Part shown: positions 44,756 to 54,527 of the stretch, piece by piece
Layout: the number at the start of each line of letters is the position of its first letter
Position numbering within the stretch: position 1 is the stretch's first letter
Source of the DNA: Sphingomonas sp. So64.6b
Lineage (GTDB): Bacteria > Pseudomonadota > Alphaproteobacteria > Sphingomonadales > Sphingomonadaceae
Length of the DNA stretch: 64,000 nucleotides
Direction of reading: 5' to 3'
NCBI RefSeq assembly: GCF_014171475.1
Contig: NZ_CP048817.1
Location: 4,928,501 to 4,992,500 of the forward strand
Position numbers and translations under genes: made by a program
Notes under the pieces: generated by a model
Seen by the model: only the letters and a program-made list of their open reading frames with translations
What the model was told of the DNA's origin: nothing
Database searches by the model: none

Positions 44756-45946
44756 TCAGCCTTTCAGGTCGCCGCGCAGTTCGCGCGGGAGGCCGAGACC
44801 GCGCTCGGCAATCAGGTTACGCTGGATCTGGTTGGTGCCGCCATAGATCGTGTCGGCGCGTGCGTTGAGGAACAGGTCCGTCAGGATCGGCATGGCATAA
44901 TCGCCGTCGGGCAAGGCGGGGGCGACTTGACCCGCCTGGCCGAGTACATCCATCGCGAGTTCGCCCAGCGACCGCCGCCAGCTTGCCCATTGGATCTTGT
45001 AGGTGATCGCGGCGCCCGTCCCGGCACCGCCCTCCTGATCAAGCATGCGGAGCGCGCCGAAGCGCATCAGGCGCAGTCCGATCTCGGCCTGGGCCAGCCT
45101 TTGCCGGATCAGCGGATCCTGCGCCGACCCGTTGGCCCGCGCCGCCGCGATCACCGCGTCGAGTTCGTTACGGAACGCCATTTGCTGGCCGAGCGTCGAG
45201 ACGCCACGCTCGAAACCGAGCAGCGCCATGGCCACGTCCCAGCCTTCGCCCGGCGCGCCGAGAATGTCGCCCTGATCGGTCCGGGCGCCGTCCAGGAACA
45301 GTTCATTGAATTCCGCATCGCCGGTGATCTGGCGGATCGGGCGGATCGAGACGCCCGCCTGGTCAAGCGGGACGAGCAGGAAGGTTAGACCGTTGCGGCC
45401 GACGCTGCCCGGCTCCGACCGGGCCAAGATGAATGCCCAGCCGGAAAATTGCGCCAGGCTGGTCCACACCTTCTGCCCGTCGATGATCCATTCGCCGTTG
45501 TCGAGTTGCGCCCGGGTACGGACCGCGCCGAGGTCCGATCCGGCGCCTGGTTCCGAATAACCCTGGCACCAGATCGACCCGCCGGTGGCGATCGGTGGCA
45601 GGAAACGGGCCTTTTGCGCGGCGGTGCCATAAGCGATCACAGTCGGGCCGAGCAGTTCGACGCCGACATGATTGATCCGTGGCGGCCCGCCGGCGCCGGC
45701 ATATTCTTCAGCGAAGATGACGCGTTCGGCCATCGTCGCGTCGCGACCGCCATATTCGGCCGGCCAGCCAATCACGCTCCACCGCGCTTCGCCAAGGCGT
45801 TTTTCCCATTCCAGCCGGCGTTCCGGCGCGCCGACCCTGCTGGTCAAACCGCGCACATCCGCGAACTCGCCGCAAAGCTCGCTACGTAGCCAGTCCGCCG
45901 CCTCGGTGCGAAACGCGCGCTCGCTATCGGTATAGCTTAGTCGCAT
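44756..45946 (-). CDS. Acyl-CoA dehydrogenase, large subunit type (FadE30/FadE31-like)
   Basis: This 396-residue flavoprotein has the FAD-binding stretch CQGYSEPGAGSDLGAVRTRA, WTSLAQFSGWAFILAR and the C-terminal ADTIYGGTNQIQRNLIAERGLGLPRE. It should introduce a 2,3-double bond into an acyl-CoA. It overlaps the next upstream gene, a shorter dehydrogenase, by 10 bp; in steroid pathways such pairs form alpha2beta2 enzymes in which each chain contributes to two FAD sites. Of the two large-type dehydrogenases in this operon, this could be FadE30-like (HIP-CoA dehydrogenation); the exact pairing with mycobacterial FadE30-33 is not certain. Confidence 0.88.
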   Translation of the reverse strand: MRLSYTDSERAFRTEAADWLRSELCGEFADVRGLTSRVGAPERRLEWEKRLGEARWSVIGWPAEYGGRDATMAERVIFAEEYAGAGGPPRINHVGVELLGPTVIAYGTAAQKARFLPPIATGGSIWCQGYSEPGAGSDLGAVRTRAQLDNGEWIIDGQKVWTSLAQFSGWAFILARSEPGSVGRNGLTFLLVPLDQAGVSIRPIRQITGDAEFNELFLDGARTDQGDILGAPGEGWDVAMALLGFERGVSTLGQQMAFRNELDAVIAAARANGSAQDPLIRQRLAQAEIGLRLMRFGALRMLDQEGGAGTGAAITYKIQWASWRRSLGELAMDVLGQAGQVAPALPDGDYAMPILTDLFLNARADTIYGGTNQIQRNLIAERGLGLPRELRGDLKG

Positions 45947-46995
45947 GCGACCTCCAGCGGCATCAGGCGGGCGATCTGCTCGCGATGCCAGACCGGCGCG
46001 CCCATCAGCGACATATTGCCGCGTGCGCGTTTGAAGAACAGATGCGCGTCATGTTCCCAGGTAAATCCGATTCCGCCATGGAGCTGGATCGCGTGTCCGG
46101 CACAATCGGCATAGGTGTCGCACGCAAAGCTCTTGGCGGCGTGGCTGGCGAGACGCGCATCCGGGCCGCCCGCATCGATCTCGCCCGCCGCCCAATAGAC
46201 AGCGGAGCGCGCCTGCTCGATCGCGACGAGCATATCGGCGAGGCGGTGCTTGACCGCCTGGAAACTACCGATCGTGCGGCCGAACTGGATGCGTTCCTTC
46301 ACATGCGCGACAGTGCGATCGAGACAGGCCTGAGCGCCACCCAGCGAATCGGCGGCAATCGCGGTCCAGGCCAGCGGCTCGATGTCACACCAGTCGAGTG
46401 CGGGCAGTGGCGCCGCCTCGACATCGCTCAGCGTCACCAGCGCGAGCGGCCGTGTCTGGTCCAGCGTTGTCTGCGCGGTGATCGTGCAGCCGACAGCATC
46501 CGTCGGCACAAGGAAAGTCTGGTCGTCGGCACAAGCGACGATCAGGTCTGCCACATTGCCATGTGGAACGAAGGGAGTGCTGCCGGTCAGGCGGCCGTTT
46601 CGAATCTCGAACCCCTCGGTTGCGAAGGTCGCGATGGCGCTGCCTTCCGCCAGGCGCGGCAGCCATTCCGCGCCCTGCGTGTCGCTGCCGCCCAATGAAA
46701 TCGCCTTCGTGGCAATGACCGTACTCGCGAGCCAGGGCACCGCGCCGAGATGTGCGCCGAGCGTCTCGCTGATGATCGCAGTCTCGACCGCGCCGAGCTC
46801 GGATCCGCCGAACGCCTCGGGAACGGCGAGCCCGGTCAGTCCGAGATCGCGCGCCATCGCCCGCCATAGCGGCCAGTCAACGCCCGATCCGTCTGCCATC
46901 GCCGTGCGCGTGCTCTCGCTGCTCACCGCTTCGGCGAGGAAAGCCTGCACGGCGTCGCGGACAGCGACCTGATCGTCTGAGAAAGCGAGACGCAC
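45937..46995 (-). CDS. Acyl-CoA dehydrogenase, short partner subunit (FadE32/FadE33-like)
   Basis: This 352-residue protein starts with GTG 46995 (VRLAFSDDQVAVRDAVQAFL). It keeps the acyl-CoA dehydrogenase C-terminal domain (RIQFGRTIGSFQAVKHRLADM, HAIQLHGGIGFTWEHDAHLFFKRA) but the middle beta domain is reduced, with no clear substrate-side FAD motif. That is the pattern of the catalytically incomplete partner chains in steroid-type heteromeric dehydrogenases. It overlaps the large subunit gene by 10 bp, matching stoichiometric expression. Confidence 0.87.
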   Translation of the reverse strand: MRLAFSDDQVAVRDAVQAFLAEAVSSESTRTAMADGSGVDWPLWRAMARDLGLTGLAVPEAFGGSELGAVETAIISETLGAHLGAVPWLASTVIATKAISLGGSDTQGAEWLPRLAEGSAIATFATEGFEIRNGRLTGSTPFVPHGNVADLIVACADDQTFLVPTDAVGCTITAQTTLDQTRPLALVTLSDVEAAPLPALDWCDIEPLAWTAIAADSLGGAQACLDRTVAHVKERIQFGRTIGSFQAVKHRLADMLVAIEQARSAVYWAAGEIDAGGPDARLASHAAKSFACDTYADCAGHAIQLHGGIGFTWEHDAHLFFKRARGNMSLMGAPVWHREQIARLMPLEVACD

Positions 46996-46999
46996 GCGA

Positions 47000-47905
47000 T
47001 CAGCTTCCCCACACCGCGCGCGGCGGGCGCTGTTCGCTGAGCAGGTCACGCACGGCATCGCCGACCTCAGCCGGAGTCCAGCGCGCGCCGCGATCGATGG
47101 TCGCGCCAAGTTGCCAGCCATCCTCGATCGTGATTCGCCCACCCTCCAGCTCGAACACACGACCGGTTACCCCGGCTGAATCTGGCGATCCGAGCCAGAC
47201 GACGGTGGCGGCGATATTGGCGGGATGCTGCACGTCGAAACCGTCTTCGGTCGTCGCCATCTTGTCCGCAAACGCCTGTTCGGTCATTCGCGTGCGTGCC
47301 GATGGAGCAAGCGCGTTGGCGGTGATGCCATAGCGCCCGAGTTCGGCCGCCTGCACCAATGTCAGCGCTGCGATGCCGCCCTTGGCGGTCGAATAGGCCG
47401 CCTGGGCGATCGACCCTTGCAGGCCGGCGCCGCTGGTCGTGTTGATGATCCGCGCATCGACGGTCTCGCCGGCCTTTTGACGTGCGCGCCAATGATCGAC
47501 GGCGTGACGCGTGACGCAGAAATGGCCGCGCAAATGGACGCGCATCGTCGCGTCCCATTCCTCCAGCGTGGCCGAAACGAACATCCGGTCGCGCACGATG
47601 CCCGCATTGTTGACCACCACGTCAAGCCGCCCGAACGCCTCGATCGCAGCGGCAACGATGCGGCCAGCGCCGTCCCAATCGGCGACATCGTCGCCATTGG
47701 CGATCGCTTCACCGCCCGCCGCTCTGATCTCTTCCACCACCTGCTGCGCGGGCGAAGCGTCGGTGCCCTCGCCGCCCAGCGTGGTGCCGATATCGTTGAC
47801 CACCAGTTTCGCGCCCTCGGCGGCGAAGGCCAACGCATATTCGCGGCCCAGCCCGCGTCCGGCGCCAGTGACGATGACGACCCGGTTGTCGCAGATGCCC
47901 GTCAT
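47000..47905 (-). CDS. SDR of the HSD17B4-like hydroxyacyl-CoA dehydrogenase group
   Basis: This 301-residue SDR has TGAGRGLG (13-20), then VVNDIG (36-40 region), a feature of the HSD17B4/MFE-2 dehydrogenase group, NNAG (99-102), Ser158, Tyr171 and Lys175, and a C-terminal extension ending near VRDLLSEQ. It resembles an SDR of the mycobacterial HIP regulon (Rv3548c type). A role as 3-hydroxyacyl-CoA dehydrogenase after hydration of a ring-C/D product is likely. ATG 47905 was chosen, 4 bp after the thiolase stop. Confidence 0.85.
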   Translation of the reverse strand: MTGICDNRVVIVTGAGRGLGREYALAFAAEGAKLVVNDIGTTLGGEGTDASPAQQVVEEIRAAGGEAIANGDDVADWDGAGRIVAAAIEAFGRLDVVVNNAGIVRDRMFVSATLEEWDATMRVHLRGHFCVTRHAVDHWRARQKAGETVDARIINTTSGAGLQGSIAQAAYSTAKGGIAALTLVQAAELGRYGITANALAPSARTRMTEQAFADKMATTEDGFDVQHPANIAATVVWLGSPDSAGVTGRVFELEGGRITIEDGWQLGATIDRGARWTPAEVGDAVRDLLSEQRPPRAVWGS

Positions 47906-47909
47906 CGTC

Positions 47910-49061
<1,152 letters not shown>

Positions 49062-49065
49062 GGTT

Positions 49066-50028
49066 CTATTCTGCCAGAAAGGTGGTGGACGGGCCGATGT
49101 CGAAGCGATCGTCCAGAACGGCCTCCGCGACGCGACGTTCGTGAAAGGCGCGGTCGCCCCACGCGCCGGAAAGCGCCCAGGCGCGCTTCATCCAGAAATG
49201 CAGGTCGACTTCATAGGTATAGCCCATCGCGCCATGGACTTGGATCGCGGTCTCGGCCGCGAGCATCGCGGCATCGGTTGCGGCGAGCTTGGCATGGCTG
49301 ACGTGCAGCACTGCGCGGGCATGATTCTGTTGCAGCGCATGGGCTGCGCGCAACACAAGCGGACGTGCGAACTCGATCTTGACCGCCACGGACGCGAGAT
49401 GATGCTTGATCGCCTGGAATTTTCCGATCGGCTGACCGAACTGGCTCCGCTGATTGGCATAATCGGTGGCGAGCCCGAGCATGCGTTCGCCACCGCCGAT
49501 CAACTGTGCCGCGCCGATCAGCGCGGCACGGTCGAGCAGCCCCTCGGTCGCGATACACTCGCCGGGCCCGAACAGAAGGCGTAGCGGATCGACGCTGTCG
49601 AGTGCGGTCGGGGATGAAGTCATCTCTCCACCGATGACGAGCCCCGCCTGATTCAGGTCCGCCACCCAAGGATTGACCGGATGGGCAAGCGCGACTTTCA
49701 GGGTACCCGCCGCGATCTCGGCCTGCTGTGTCGCGCGCAACAACGGCGCTGCGACCAACGCGGTGTCGGCAAGCGGTTCGGAAACATTGGCTCGGCCCAG
49801 CTCGATCGCGACGAGCACCGCTTCGACCAGGCCGAGGCCAAGGCCACCCTGTTCTGCCGGTACGAGGATACCGGTCAGGCCCATCGCCACTAGTCCGTCC
49901 CAGACTGCGGGACCGCGGCGATTGCCCGCGTCGAGCCGGCGCAGCACTTCGGGGCCATGCTCGGCGGTCAGATAGTCGCGCACCGCGTCGCGCAGTTCGA
50001 TCTGGTCGGGGTTAAGGCGGAAATCCAT
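49066..50028 (-). CDS. Acyl-CoA dehydrogenase, short partner subunit (FadE32/FadE33-like)
   Basis: This 320-residue protein starts at ATG 50028 (MDFRLNPDQIELRDAVRDYL). The C-terminal helical domain is intact (QRSQFGQPIGKFQAIKHHLA, AIQVHGAMGYTYEVDLHFWM), whereas the central beta domain is shortened, as in the partner chains of heteromeric steroid dehydrogenases. Eight bases separate it from the 383-residue dehydrogenase gene upstream, its probable partner. Mycobacterial FadE32 and FadE33 are of the same size. Confidence 0.87.
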   Translation of the reverse strand: MDFRLNPDQIELRDAVRDYLTAEHGPEVLRRLDAGNRRGPAVWDGLVAMGLTGILVPAEQGGLGLGLVEAVLVAIELGRANVSEPLADTALVAAPLLRATQQAEIAAGTLKVALAHPVNPWVADLNQAGLVIGGEMTSSPTALDSVDPLRLLFGPGECIATEGLLDRAALIGAAQLIGGGERMLGLATDYANQRSQFGQPIGKFQAIKHHLASVAVKIEFARPLVLRAAHALQQNHARAVLHVSHAKLAATDAAMLAAETAIQVHGAMGYTYEVDLHFWMKRAWALSGAWGDRAFHERRVAEAVLDDRFDIGPSTTFLAE

Positions 50029-50036
50029 CTCGCCCC

Positions 50037-51188
50037 CTATCGCGGCAGGCCGAGCAGGCGCTCGGCGACGATGTTGCGCTGGATTTCGTTCGACCCGGCA
50101 TAAATTGGGCCGGAGAGCGAGAAGATATAACCCTCCAGCCAGGCATTGGGCTCGCCATCGGGCAGCGTACGCAGTTCGGCGGCCGCGCCGAGCAGACTCA
50201 TCGCGGCACGATGCTGCGCGCGATCCATTTCCGACCAGAAAATCTTGTTGAGACTCGCTTCGGCGCCGATCTTGCCGCCCGCCATCACCTGGGCGGCGAC
50301 GGCATAGGTGTTGAGCGCATAGGCCTCCGCATCCATCCAGGCCTGCAGCACCGCAGCGCTTGCAGCGGGCGACGCGCTGTCGCGATGCTTGCGGTACAGC
50401 TCGACCAGACGCTTCGCGGTCGCCTGGAAGCGGGCGGGCGAGCGCAGCATCAAGCCGCGTTCGAACCCGGCCGTGGCCATCGCGACGTTCCAGCCTTCGC
50501 CTTCGCCGGCGATGCGGTTCGCCACCGGCACGCGGACATTGTCGAAGAATATTTCGGCAAAGCCGGTCTCCCCGTGCAGCTGGCGGATCGGGCGCACCGT
50601 CACGCCAGGGGTGTCGAGCGGCAGCAGGATGAAGGACAGGCCATGGTGGCGGCTGCTGTCCGGATCGGTCCGGAACAGGCCGAAGCACCAGTCGGCAAAG
50701 GCGGCGCGGCTCGACCAGGTCTTCTGTCCGTTGACGACATAATCGTCGCCGTCGCGGATCGCGCGCGATCGGATCGCCGCCATGTCGGATCCGGCATCGG
50801 GTTCGGACCATGCTTGCGCCCAGATGACCTCGCCGCGCGCCATCGGCGTCAGGAAACGCGCCTTTTGTTCGTCGCTACCATATTCCATGATCGTCGGGCC
50901 GAGCAGGAAAATGCCATTCTGGTTGGCCCGCCCCGGTGCTCCGGCCGCCCAATATTCCTCCTCGAAGATCAGCCAGCGGATCAGGTCGAGACCGCGCCCG
51001 CCATAGGCTTCCGGCCAGGTGACCATGCCCCAGTTGCCCGATGCTAGCGCACGTTCCCAGGCGACATGCTGGTCGAAGCCCTTGCGCCCTTCGAGCGTCT
51101 CGAGCGGCGCCCGGGGCACATGCGCCGCCATCCACTCGCGCACCTCGGTGCGGAAGGATTGTTGTTCGGGCGTGTAGTCGAGGTTCAT
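50037..51188 (-). CDS. Acyl-CoA dehydrogenase, large subunit type (FadE31-like)
   Basis: This 383-residue flavoprotein contains WAQAWSEPDAGSDMAAIRSR (FAD and substrate loop), GFERGLMLRSPARFQATAKR and the C-terminal GPIYAGSNEIQRNIVAERLL. Similarity in pattern is closest to FadE31 of the HIP regulon, though FadE30 cannot be excluded. It shares a 1-bp overlap with echA20 upstream and pairs with the short subunit gene downstream. It likely desaturates a CoA ester formed during ring C/D degradation. Confidence 0.87.
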   Translation of the reverse strand: MNLDYTPEQQSFRTEVREWMAAHVPRAPLETLEGRKGFDQHVAWERALASGNWGMVTWPEAYGGRGLDLIRWLIFEEEYWAAGAPGRANQNGIFLLGPTIMEYGSDEQKARFLTPMARGEVIWAQAWSEPDAGSDMAAIRSRAIRDGDDYVVNGQKTWSSRAAFADWCFGLFRTDPDSSRHHGLSFILLPLDTPGVTVRPIRQLHGETGFAEIFFDNVRVPVANRIAGEGEGWNVAMATAGFERGLMLRSPARFQATAKRLVELYRKHRDSASPAASAAVLQAWMDAEAYALNTYAVAAQVMAGGKIGAEASLNKIFWSEMDRAQHRAAMSLLGAAAELRTLPDGEPNAWLEGYIFSLSGPIYAGSNEIQRNIVAERLLGLPR

Positions 51189-51937
51189 CAGAACTCGGCG
51201 GTCTTGCCGGTCTCCACAAAGGCGTCGCGCGCCTTTTGGGAATCGGCATGCATGTACATTTCCAGGGTGAAGCCCTGTTCCCAGCGGTAACCGCGATCGA
51301 CGTCGCGCGGCTCAAGCCCGTTGAGCGCTTCCTTGGCCAGGACCAGCGCCTTGCGGCTCTTGGCGGCAATAATCGCGCAAAAGACACGCGCCTCTTCGAC
51401 CAGTGCTTCGCGCGGGACGACCGTCTCGATCGCGCCGAGGCGATAGGCTTCGGCGGCGGATATCTTACCGCCGGTGAAGAAGGCCGCACGAACCTTGTGC
51501 AAGGGCAGCATGCGCGACAAATGGCTTGCCCCGCCCATCGCGCCGCGATCGACCTCGGGAAGCGAGAAATAGGCGTCCTCGCTGGCGATGATCGTGTCCG
51601 ATGCGCCGCAAATGCCGATGCCACCGCCGATGACGAAACCATGCACGGCGGCGACCACGGGGATTTCACAGTCGCGGATCGCCTTGAAGGTCAGGTAATT
51701 ACCTCGGTTGAGCAAGGTAATCCGCTCCGGGTTCGCCTGCATTTCCTTGATGTCGACGCCGCCGCAAAAGCCCCGGCCCTCGGCGCGGATCAGCAGCACG
51801 TTCACGTCCGCGCGGCGGCCGGTCTCGGCGATCAGCGTCGGCAGCGCATTCCAATCATTGCTGTCAAGCGCGTTGACTGGCGGGCGATCGATCACGATCT
51901 CGCCGATCCGGCCGGCAATGGTGACGGTGAAGCTCAT
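51188..51937 (-). CDS. echA20: EchA20-like ring D hydrolase (crotonase family)
   Basis: This 249-residue crotonase-fold protein has EGRGFCGGVDIKEMQ as first oxyanion loop, VHGFVIGGGIGICGASD as second, then LPEVDRGAMGGASHLSR and a C-terminal YRWEQGFTLEMYMHAD. These segments match EchA20 of M. tuberculosis, a hydrolase that opens the last cyclopentane ring (ring D) of the indene-dione CoA ester. It overlaps ipdB by ATGA. The combination ipdA-ipdB-echA20 in tight order supports the assignment. Confidence 0.88.
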   Translation of the reverse strand: MSFTVTIAGRIGEIVIDRPPVNALDSNDWNALPTLIAETGRRADVNVLLIRAEGRGFCGGVDIKEMQANPERITLLNRGNYLTFKAIRDCEIPVVAAVHGFVIGGGIGICGASDTIIASEDAYFSLPEVDRGAMGGASHLSRMLPLHKVRAAFFTGGKISAAEAYRLGAIETVVPREALVEEARVFCAIIAAKSRKALVLAKEALNGLEPRDVDRGYRWEQGFTLEMYMHADSQKARDAFVETGKTAEF

Positions 51938-52734
51938 TGCGCGGCCTCTCGCATTGCGGATGGATTGCCCTTCAGGATCCCGCCCCGGATATTGTGCGGA
52001 TCGAGCCGGGCGATGATCGCCAGTTCATCCTCGTCGGGCAGGGGCGTGGTGGCGATCTCGGTCGCGGTTTCCAGTGCGAAGCCGGTCGCCGCGCGAACCT
52101 GGTCGAGTGTCACGCCCGGGTGGAGCGAGACTACCCGGACCGCATGATCCGTGCCGCCGAAATCCATCACGCAGAGGTCGGTGACGATCAGGCGCAGGTC
52201 GACATTGCCGAAGTTGGCGCCCGGCGTACGGCGCGCGGGATTATACCCGACACTCGACACCATATCGACTTCGCCATCGACGAACACGCGCGGCGAATGC
52301 GCCGGGATGAACATCGAATTGGGATGATGGATGCTGTTGCCCGGAAAACCGCGCGCGCCGAGCATCTGCACTTTGGGATGGTCATAGGTGCCGCCGAGGC
52401 AGGACAGGTTCGTCTGGCCGAACCGGTCTATCTGGGTCGGCGTGACCATTGCGTGGCGGCGCCCCGTCCAGACGGCGGCGTCGAAGAAGCGTGAGAAGGG
52501 CAGATAGCCGGTGCCGCGGCCATGGGCATAGTCACGCGGGCCGATCGGCACCGGTTCTTCGACCAGAAACGCCTCGCCATCGGTCATCAGCAATTCGGGC
52601 GTGTGGCTCGATTTGGCGAGACTGGCGGCGAGGCGCGGCACTGGGCCGACGCCGGTCGCGACGATCTCGCCCGCGCCGCGCCATGCCTCGGCACAAGCGA
52701 CGATCAACAATTCGGCAAGGGTCGGGGTGCTCAT
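51934..52734 (-). CDS. ipdB: IpdB-like subunit of the ring C hydrolase
   Basis: This 266-residue beta subunit of the class I CoA-transferase fold contains LLMTDGEAFLVEEP, TPTQIDRFGQTNLSCLGG, GARGFPGNSIHHPNSMFI and VMDFGGTDHAVRVVSLHPGV, the order and motifs of IpdB. IpdAB does not transfer CoA but hydrolyses the carbocycle of the ring C intermediate (COCHEA-CoA). It lies 12 bp after ipdA and overlaps echA20 by 4 bp. Confidence 0.9.
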   Translation of the reverse strand: MSTPTLAELLIVACAEAWRGAGEIVATGVGPVPRLAASLAKSSHTPELLMTDGEAFLVEEPVPIGPRDYAHGRGTGYLPFSRFFDAAVWTGRRHAMVTPTQIDRFGQTNLSCLGGTYDHPKVQMLGARGFPGNSIHHPNSMFIPAHSPRVFVDGEVDMVSSVGYNPARRTPGANFGNVDLRLIVTDLCVMDFGGTDHAVRVVSLHPGVTLDQVRAATGFALETATEIATTPLPDEDELAIIARLDPHNIRGGILKGNPSAMREAAQ

Positions 52735-52746
52735 GCGTTCATCCCC

Positions 52747-53622
52747 TCAGAAGATCGGCAGCGGCAGTGCCGCGACCCGGCTCTTGCCGCCGATGCGATC
52801 GAGATAGCCGGCCTCGTCGTCGCCGATCGTCTCGCTGACATAGCGGTCCCAACCGCCTTGCTCCCCAGCGCTGGCAACATAACCGCGCAGATGTTCCATG
52901 TCCCAGCCATAGTCGGGCGGCATCGATGTCGGATGCGCGCCACACGGCGCCGGAATCACGCCGGTTACGAACATGCGCTCGACGAAATTCGCCCGGGCAG
53001 CACCCGCGTCGCCGATTTCGATCCGGTCGACGACTTCTTCCGCCGAAACGAAGGTTTCCGTGGCCGCCCGGGCGAACCATTCATCATAATAGAAGTCCGG
53101 GCCGAATGCCTGAATATTGCCCCAGCGATCGGCGCGCTGGACATGGATCAGCGCCGCGTCGAGCTTGAGTGCCGGCATCGCAAGCAGCACCTCATGATCG
53201 CCATAAGGCGATGTCACGGTTTCAAACCCGCCATGTGTCATCACATCGGTGCCGAGGCCGACGCGGGTCGGCAGGAACGGCAGGCGCATCGCCGCCGCCT
53301 TCAGCCCCCATTGCAGCATGCCTTCGTCAAGTTCGAGAATGTCGAGGCTGCCGGCTTCCCGCGCCTTGCGGAAATAGGGCTCTAGCGGAATCGCGTCTAG
53401 CGAGACGAAACCGAAGATCAGCTTGCGCACCTTGCCCGCCGCGCACAGCATGCCGGCGTCGGGACCACCATAGGTGACGACCGTCAGATCCTCGAGATCG
53501 GACCGCAGGATTTCGCGCACGAGCGCCATCGGCTTGCGCCGCGGACCCCAGCCACCGATGCCGATGGTCATTCCGCTGCGAAGACGGCCTTTTAACTCGC
53601 GCAGATCGAGCGTCTTATCCAT
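52747..53622 (-). CDS. ipdA: IpdA-like subunit of the ring C hydrolase
   Basis: This 291-residue alpha subunit of the class I CoA-transferase fold has GMTIGIGGWGPRRKPMALVR as CoA-binding loop, VVTYGGPDAGMLCAAGKVRK, FLPTRVGLGTDVM and HVQRADRWGNIQAFG, in the order seen in IpdA. With IpdB it opens ring C of the last cyclic intermediate in steroid breakdown. It is the first gene of a leftward run of 12 tightly packed genes down to 42771, and is divergent from the SDR at 53761. Confidence 0.9.
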   Translation of the reverse strand: MDKTLDLRELKGRLRSGMTIGIGGWGPRRKPMALVREILRSDLEDLTVVTYGGPDAGMLCAAGKVRKLIFGFVSLDAIPLEPYFRKAREAGSLDILELDEGMLQWGLKAAAMRLPFLPTRVGLGTDVMTHGGFETVTSPYGDHEVLLAMPALKLDAALIHVQRADRWGNIQAFGPDFYYDEWFARAATETFVSAEEVVDRIEIGDAGAARANFVERMFVTGVIPAPCGAHPTSMPPDYGWDMEHLRGYVASAGEQGGWDRYVSETIGDDEAGYLDRIGGKSRVAALPLPIF

Positions 53623-53675
53623 TCCTCCCCCACGGGCTTAACGCCCTCATCGAGTGGCTTTTGGGGGTGGAGTTT

Positions 53676-53713
53676 CGGGCATTTGGTCACAATCACCATT
53701 TGGGGAGCGACGG
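53676..53713. promoter_or_regulatory. Divergent promoter with two copies of the shared island motif
   Basis: CATTTGG occurs at 53680-53686 and again at 53697-53703. Read on the minus strand, the first gives TGACCAAATGCC toward ipdA, 64 bp from its start. The second, on the plus strand, reads CACCATTTGGGGAGCG toward the SDR gene, also 64 bp from its start, and agrees with the consensus at 13 of 16 positions. This 138-bp gap therefore drives both the HIP operon and the unit leading to the side-chain genes. Confidence 0.65.
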
Positions 53714-53760
53714 TGCGGCAATAATGACGATCAACTTCGCGATAACGAAAGGGATTGAGG

Positions 53761-54516
53761 ATGACGGGCAAGGAGCGTCTGGTGGCGATCGTCACCGGCG
53801 GCACGCGCGGACTTGGCAGGGCGATCGCCGAACGGCTGCTGAGTGATGATTGGACGGTTATCGTCTGTGGGCGACATGAACCCGAGACGCCGGTCGCGGC
53901 CGGCGACAATGTCGCAACGGCGCTGGTCAGCGACGTGCGCGATCCGGAATCGGTGGCGCTGCTGATCGCCGAAACGATCGCGCGGTTCGGGCGGCTCGAC
54001 TTGCTGGTCAACAATGCCGGCGGTGCGCCAGCGGCCAATATCGTCGATTCCTCGCCGCGCTTGATCGAGAAGATCATCGCGCTCAACTTGCTCGGCCCGA
54101 TCTTCGTATCGCAGGCGGCTTACCCCCATCTGCGCGCGACGAACGGCTCGATCGTCAATATCGGCAGCATTTCGGGTCGCCGGGCATCGCCGGGCACGAC
54201 CGCTTATGGCGCGGCGAAGGCGGGGTTGCTCAGCGCCACGACCAGCCTCGCCATGGAATGGGGACCCGAAGTCAGGGTCAACGCGATCGTCGTCGGGCTG
54301 GTCGAGGATCCCGATCAGGTGGACCATTATGGCGGCGCGGCGGCGGTTGCGCGGATCGGCGCGGGAATCCCGTTGCGCCGGATGGCGCGCGGCGCCGATC
54401 TCGCGGCGACGGTCGCGTGGCTTGCGTCATCCGAGGCTGGTTATGTCAGCGGCGCGTGCGTCGAATTGCACGGCGGCGGCGAACCGCCCGCCTTTCTGCA
54501 TCTGGCACGCGACTGA
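53761..54516 (+). CDS. SDR family oxidoreductase
   Basis: This 251-residue SDR has TGGTRGLG (12-19), NNAG (84-87), Ser136 or Ser138, Tyr149 and Lys153 (YGAAK). Arg38 and His39 after beta-2 suggest NADP(H). It begins the rightward unit opposite ipdA, and is followed after 11 bp by the broken amidohydrolase gene. It may be a hydroxysteroid or 3-hydroxyacyl-CoA dehydrogenase; the sequence does not decide. Confidence 0.88.
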   Translation: MTGKERLVAIVTGGTRGLGRAIAERLLSDDWTVIVCGRHEPETPVAAGDNVATALVSDVRDPESVALLIAETIARFGRLDLLVNNAGGAPAANIVDSSPRLIEKIIALNLLGPIFVSQAAYPHLRATNGSIVNIGSISGRRASPGTTAYGAAKAGLLSATTSLAMEWGPEVRVNAIVVGLVEDPDQVDHYGGAAAVARIGAGIPLRRMARGADLAATVAWLASSEAGYVSGACVELHGGGEPPAFLHLARD

Positions 54517-54527
54517 AAGGGCAGCCT

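Noticed and set aside
54258..54527. Extended N-terminus for the amidohydrolase reading frame
   Set aside because: The extra stretch overlaps the SDR gene and is not family-like; the true start is ATG 54528, where the LLIRGGTIVDG family motif begins.
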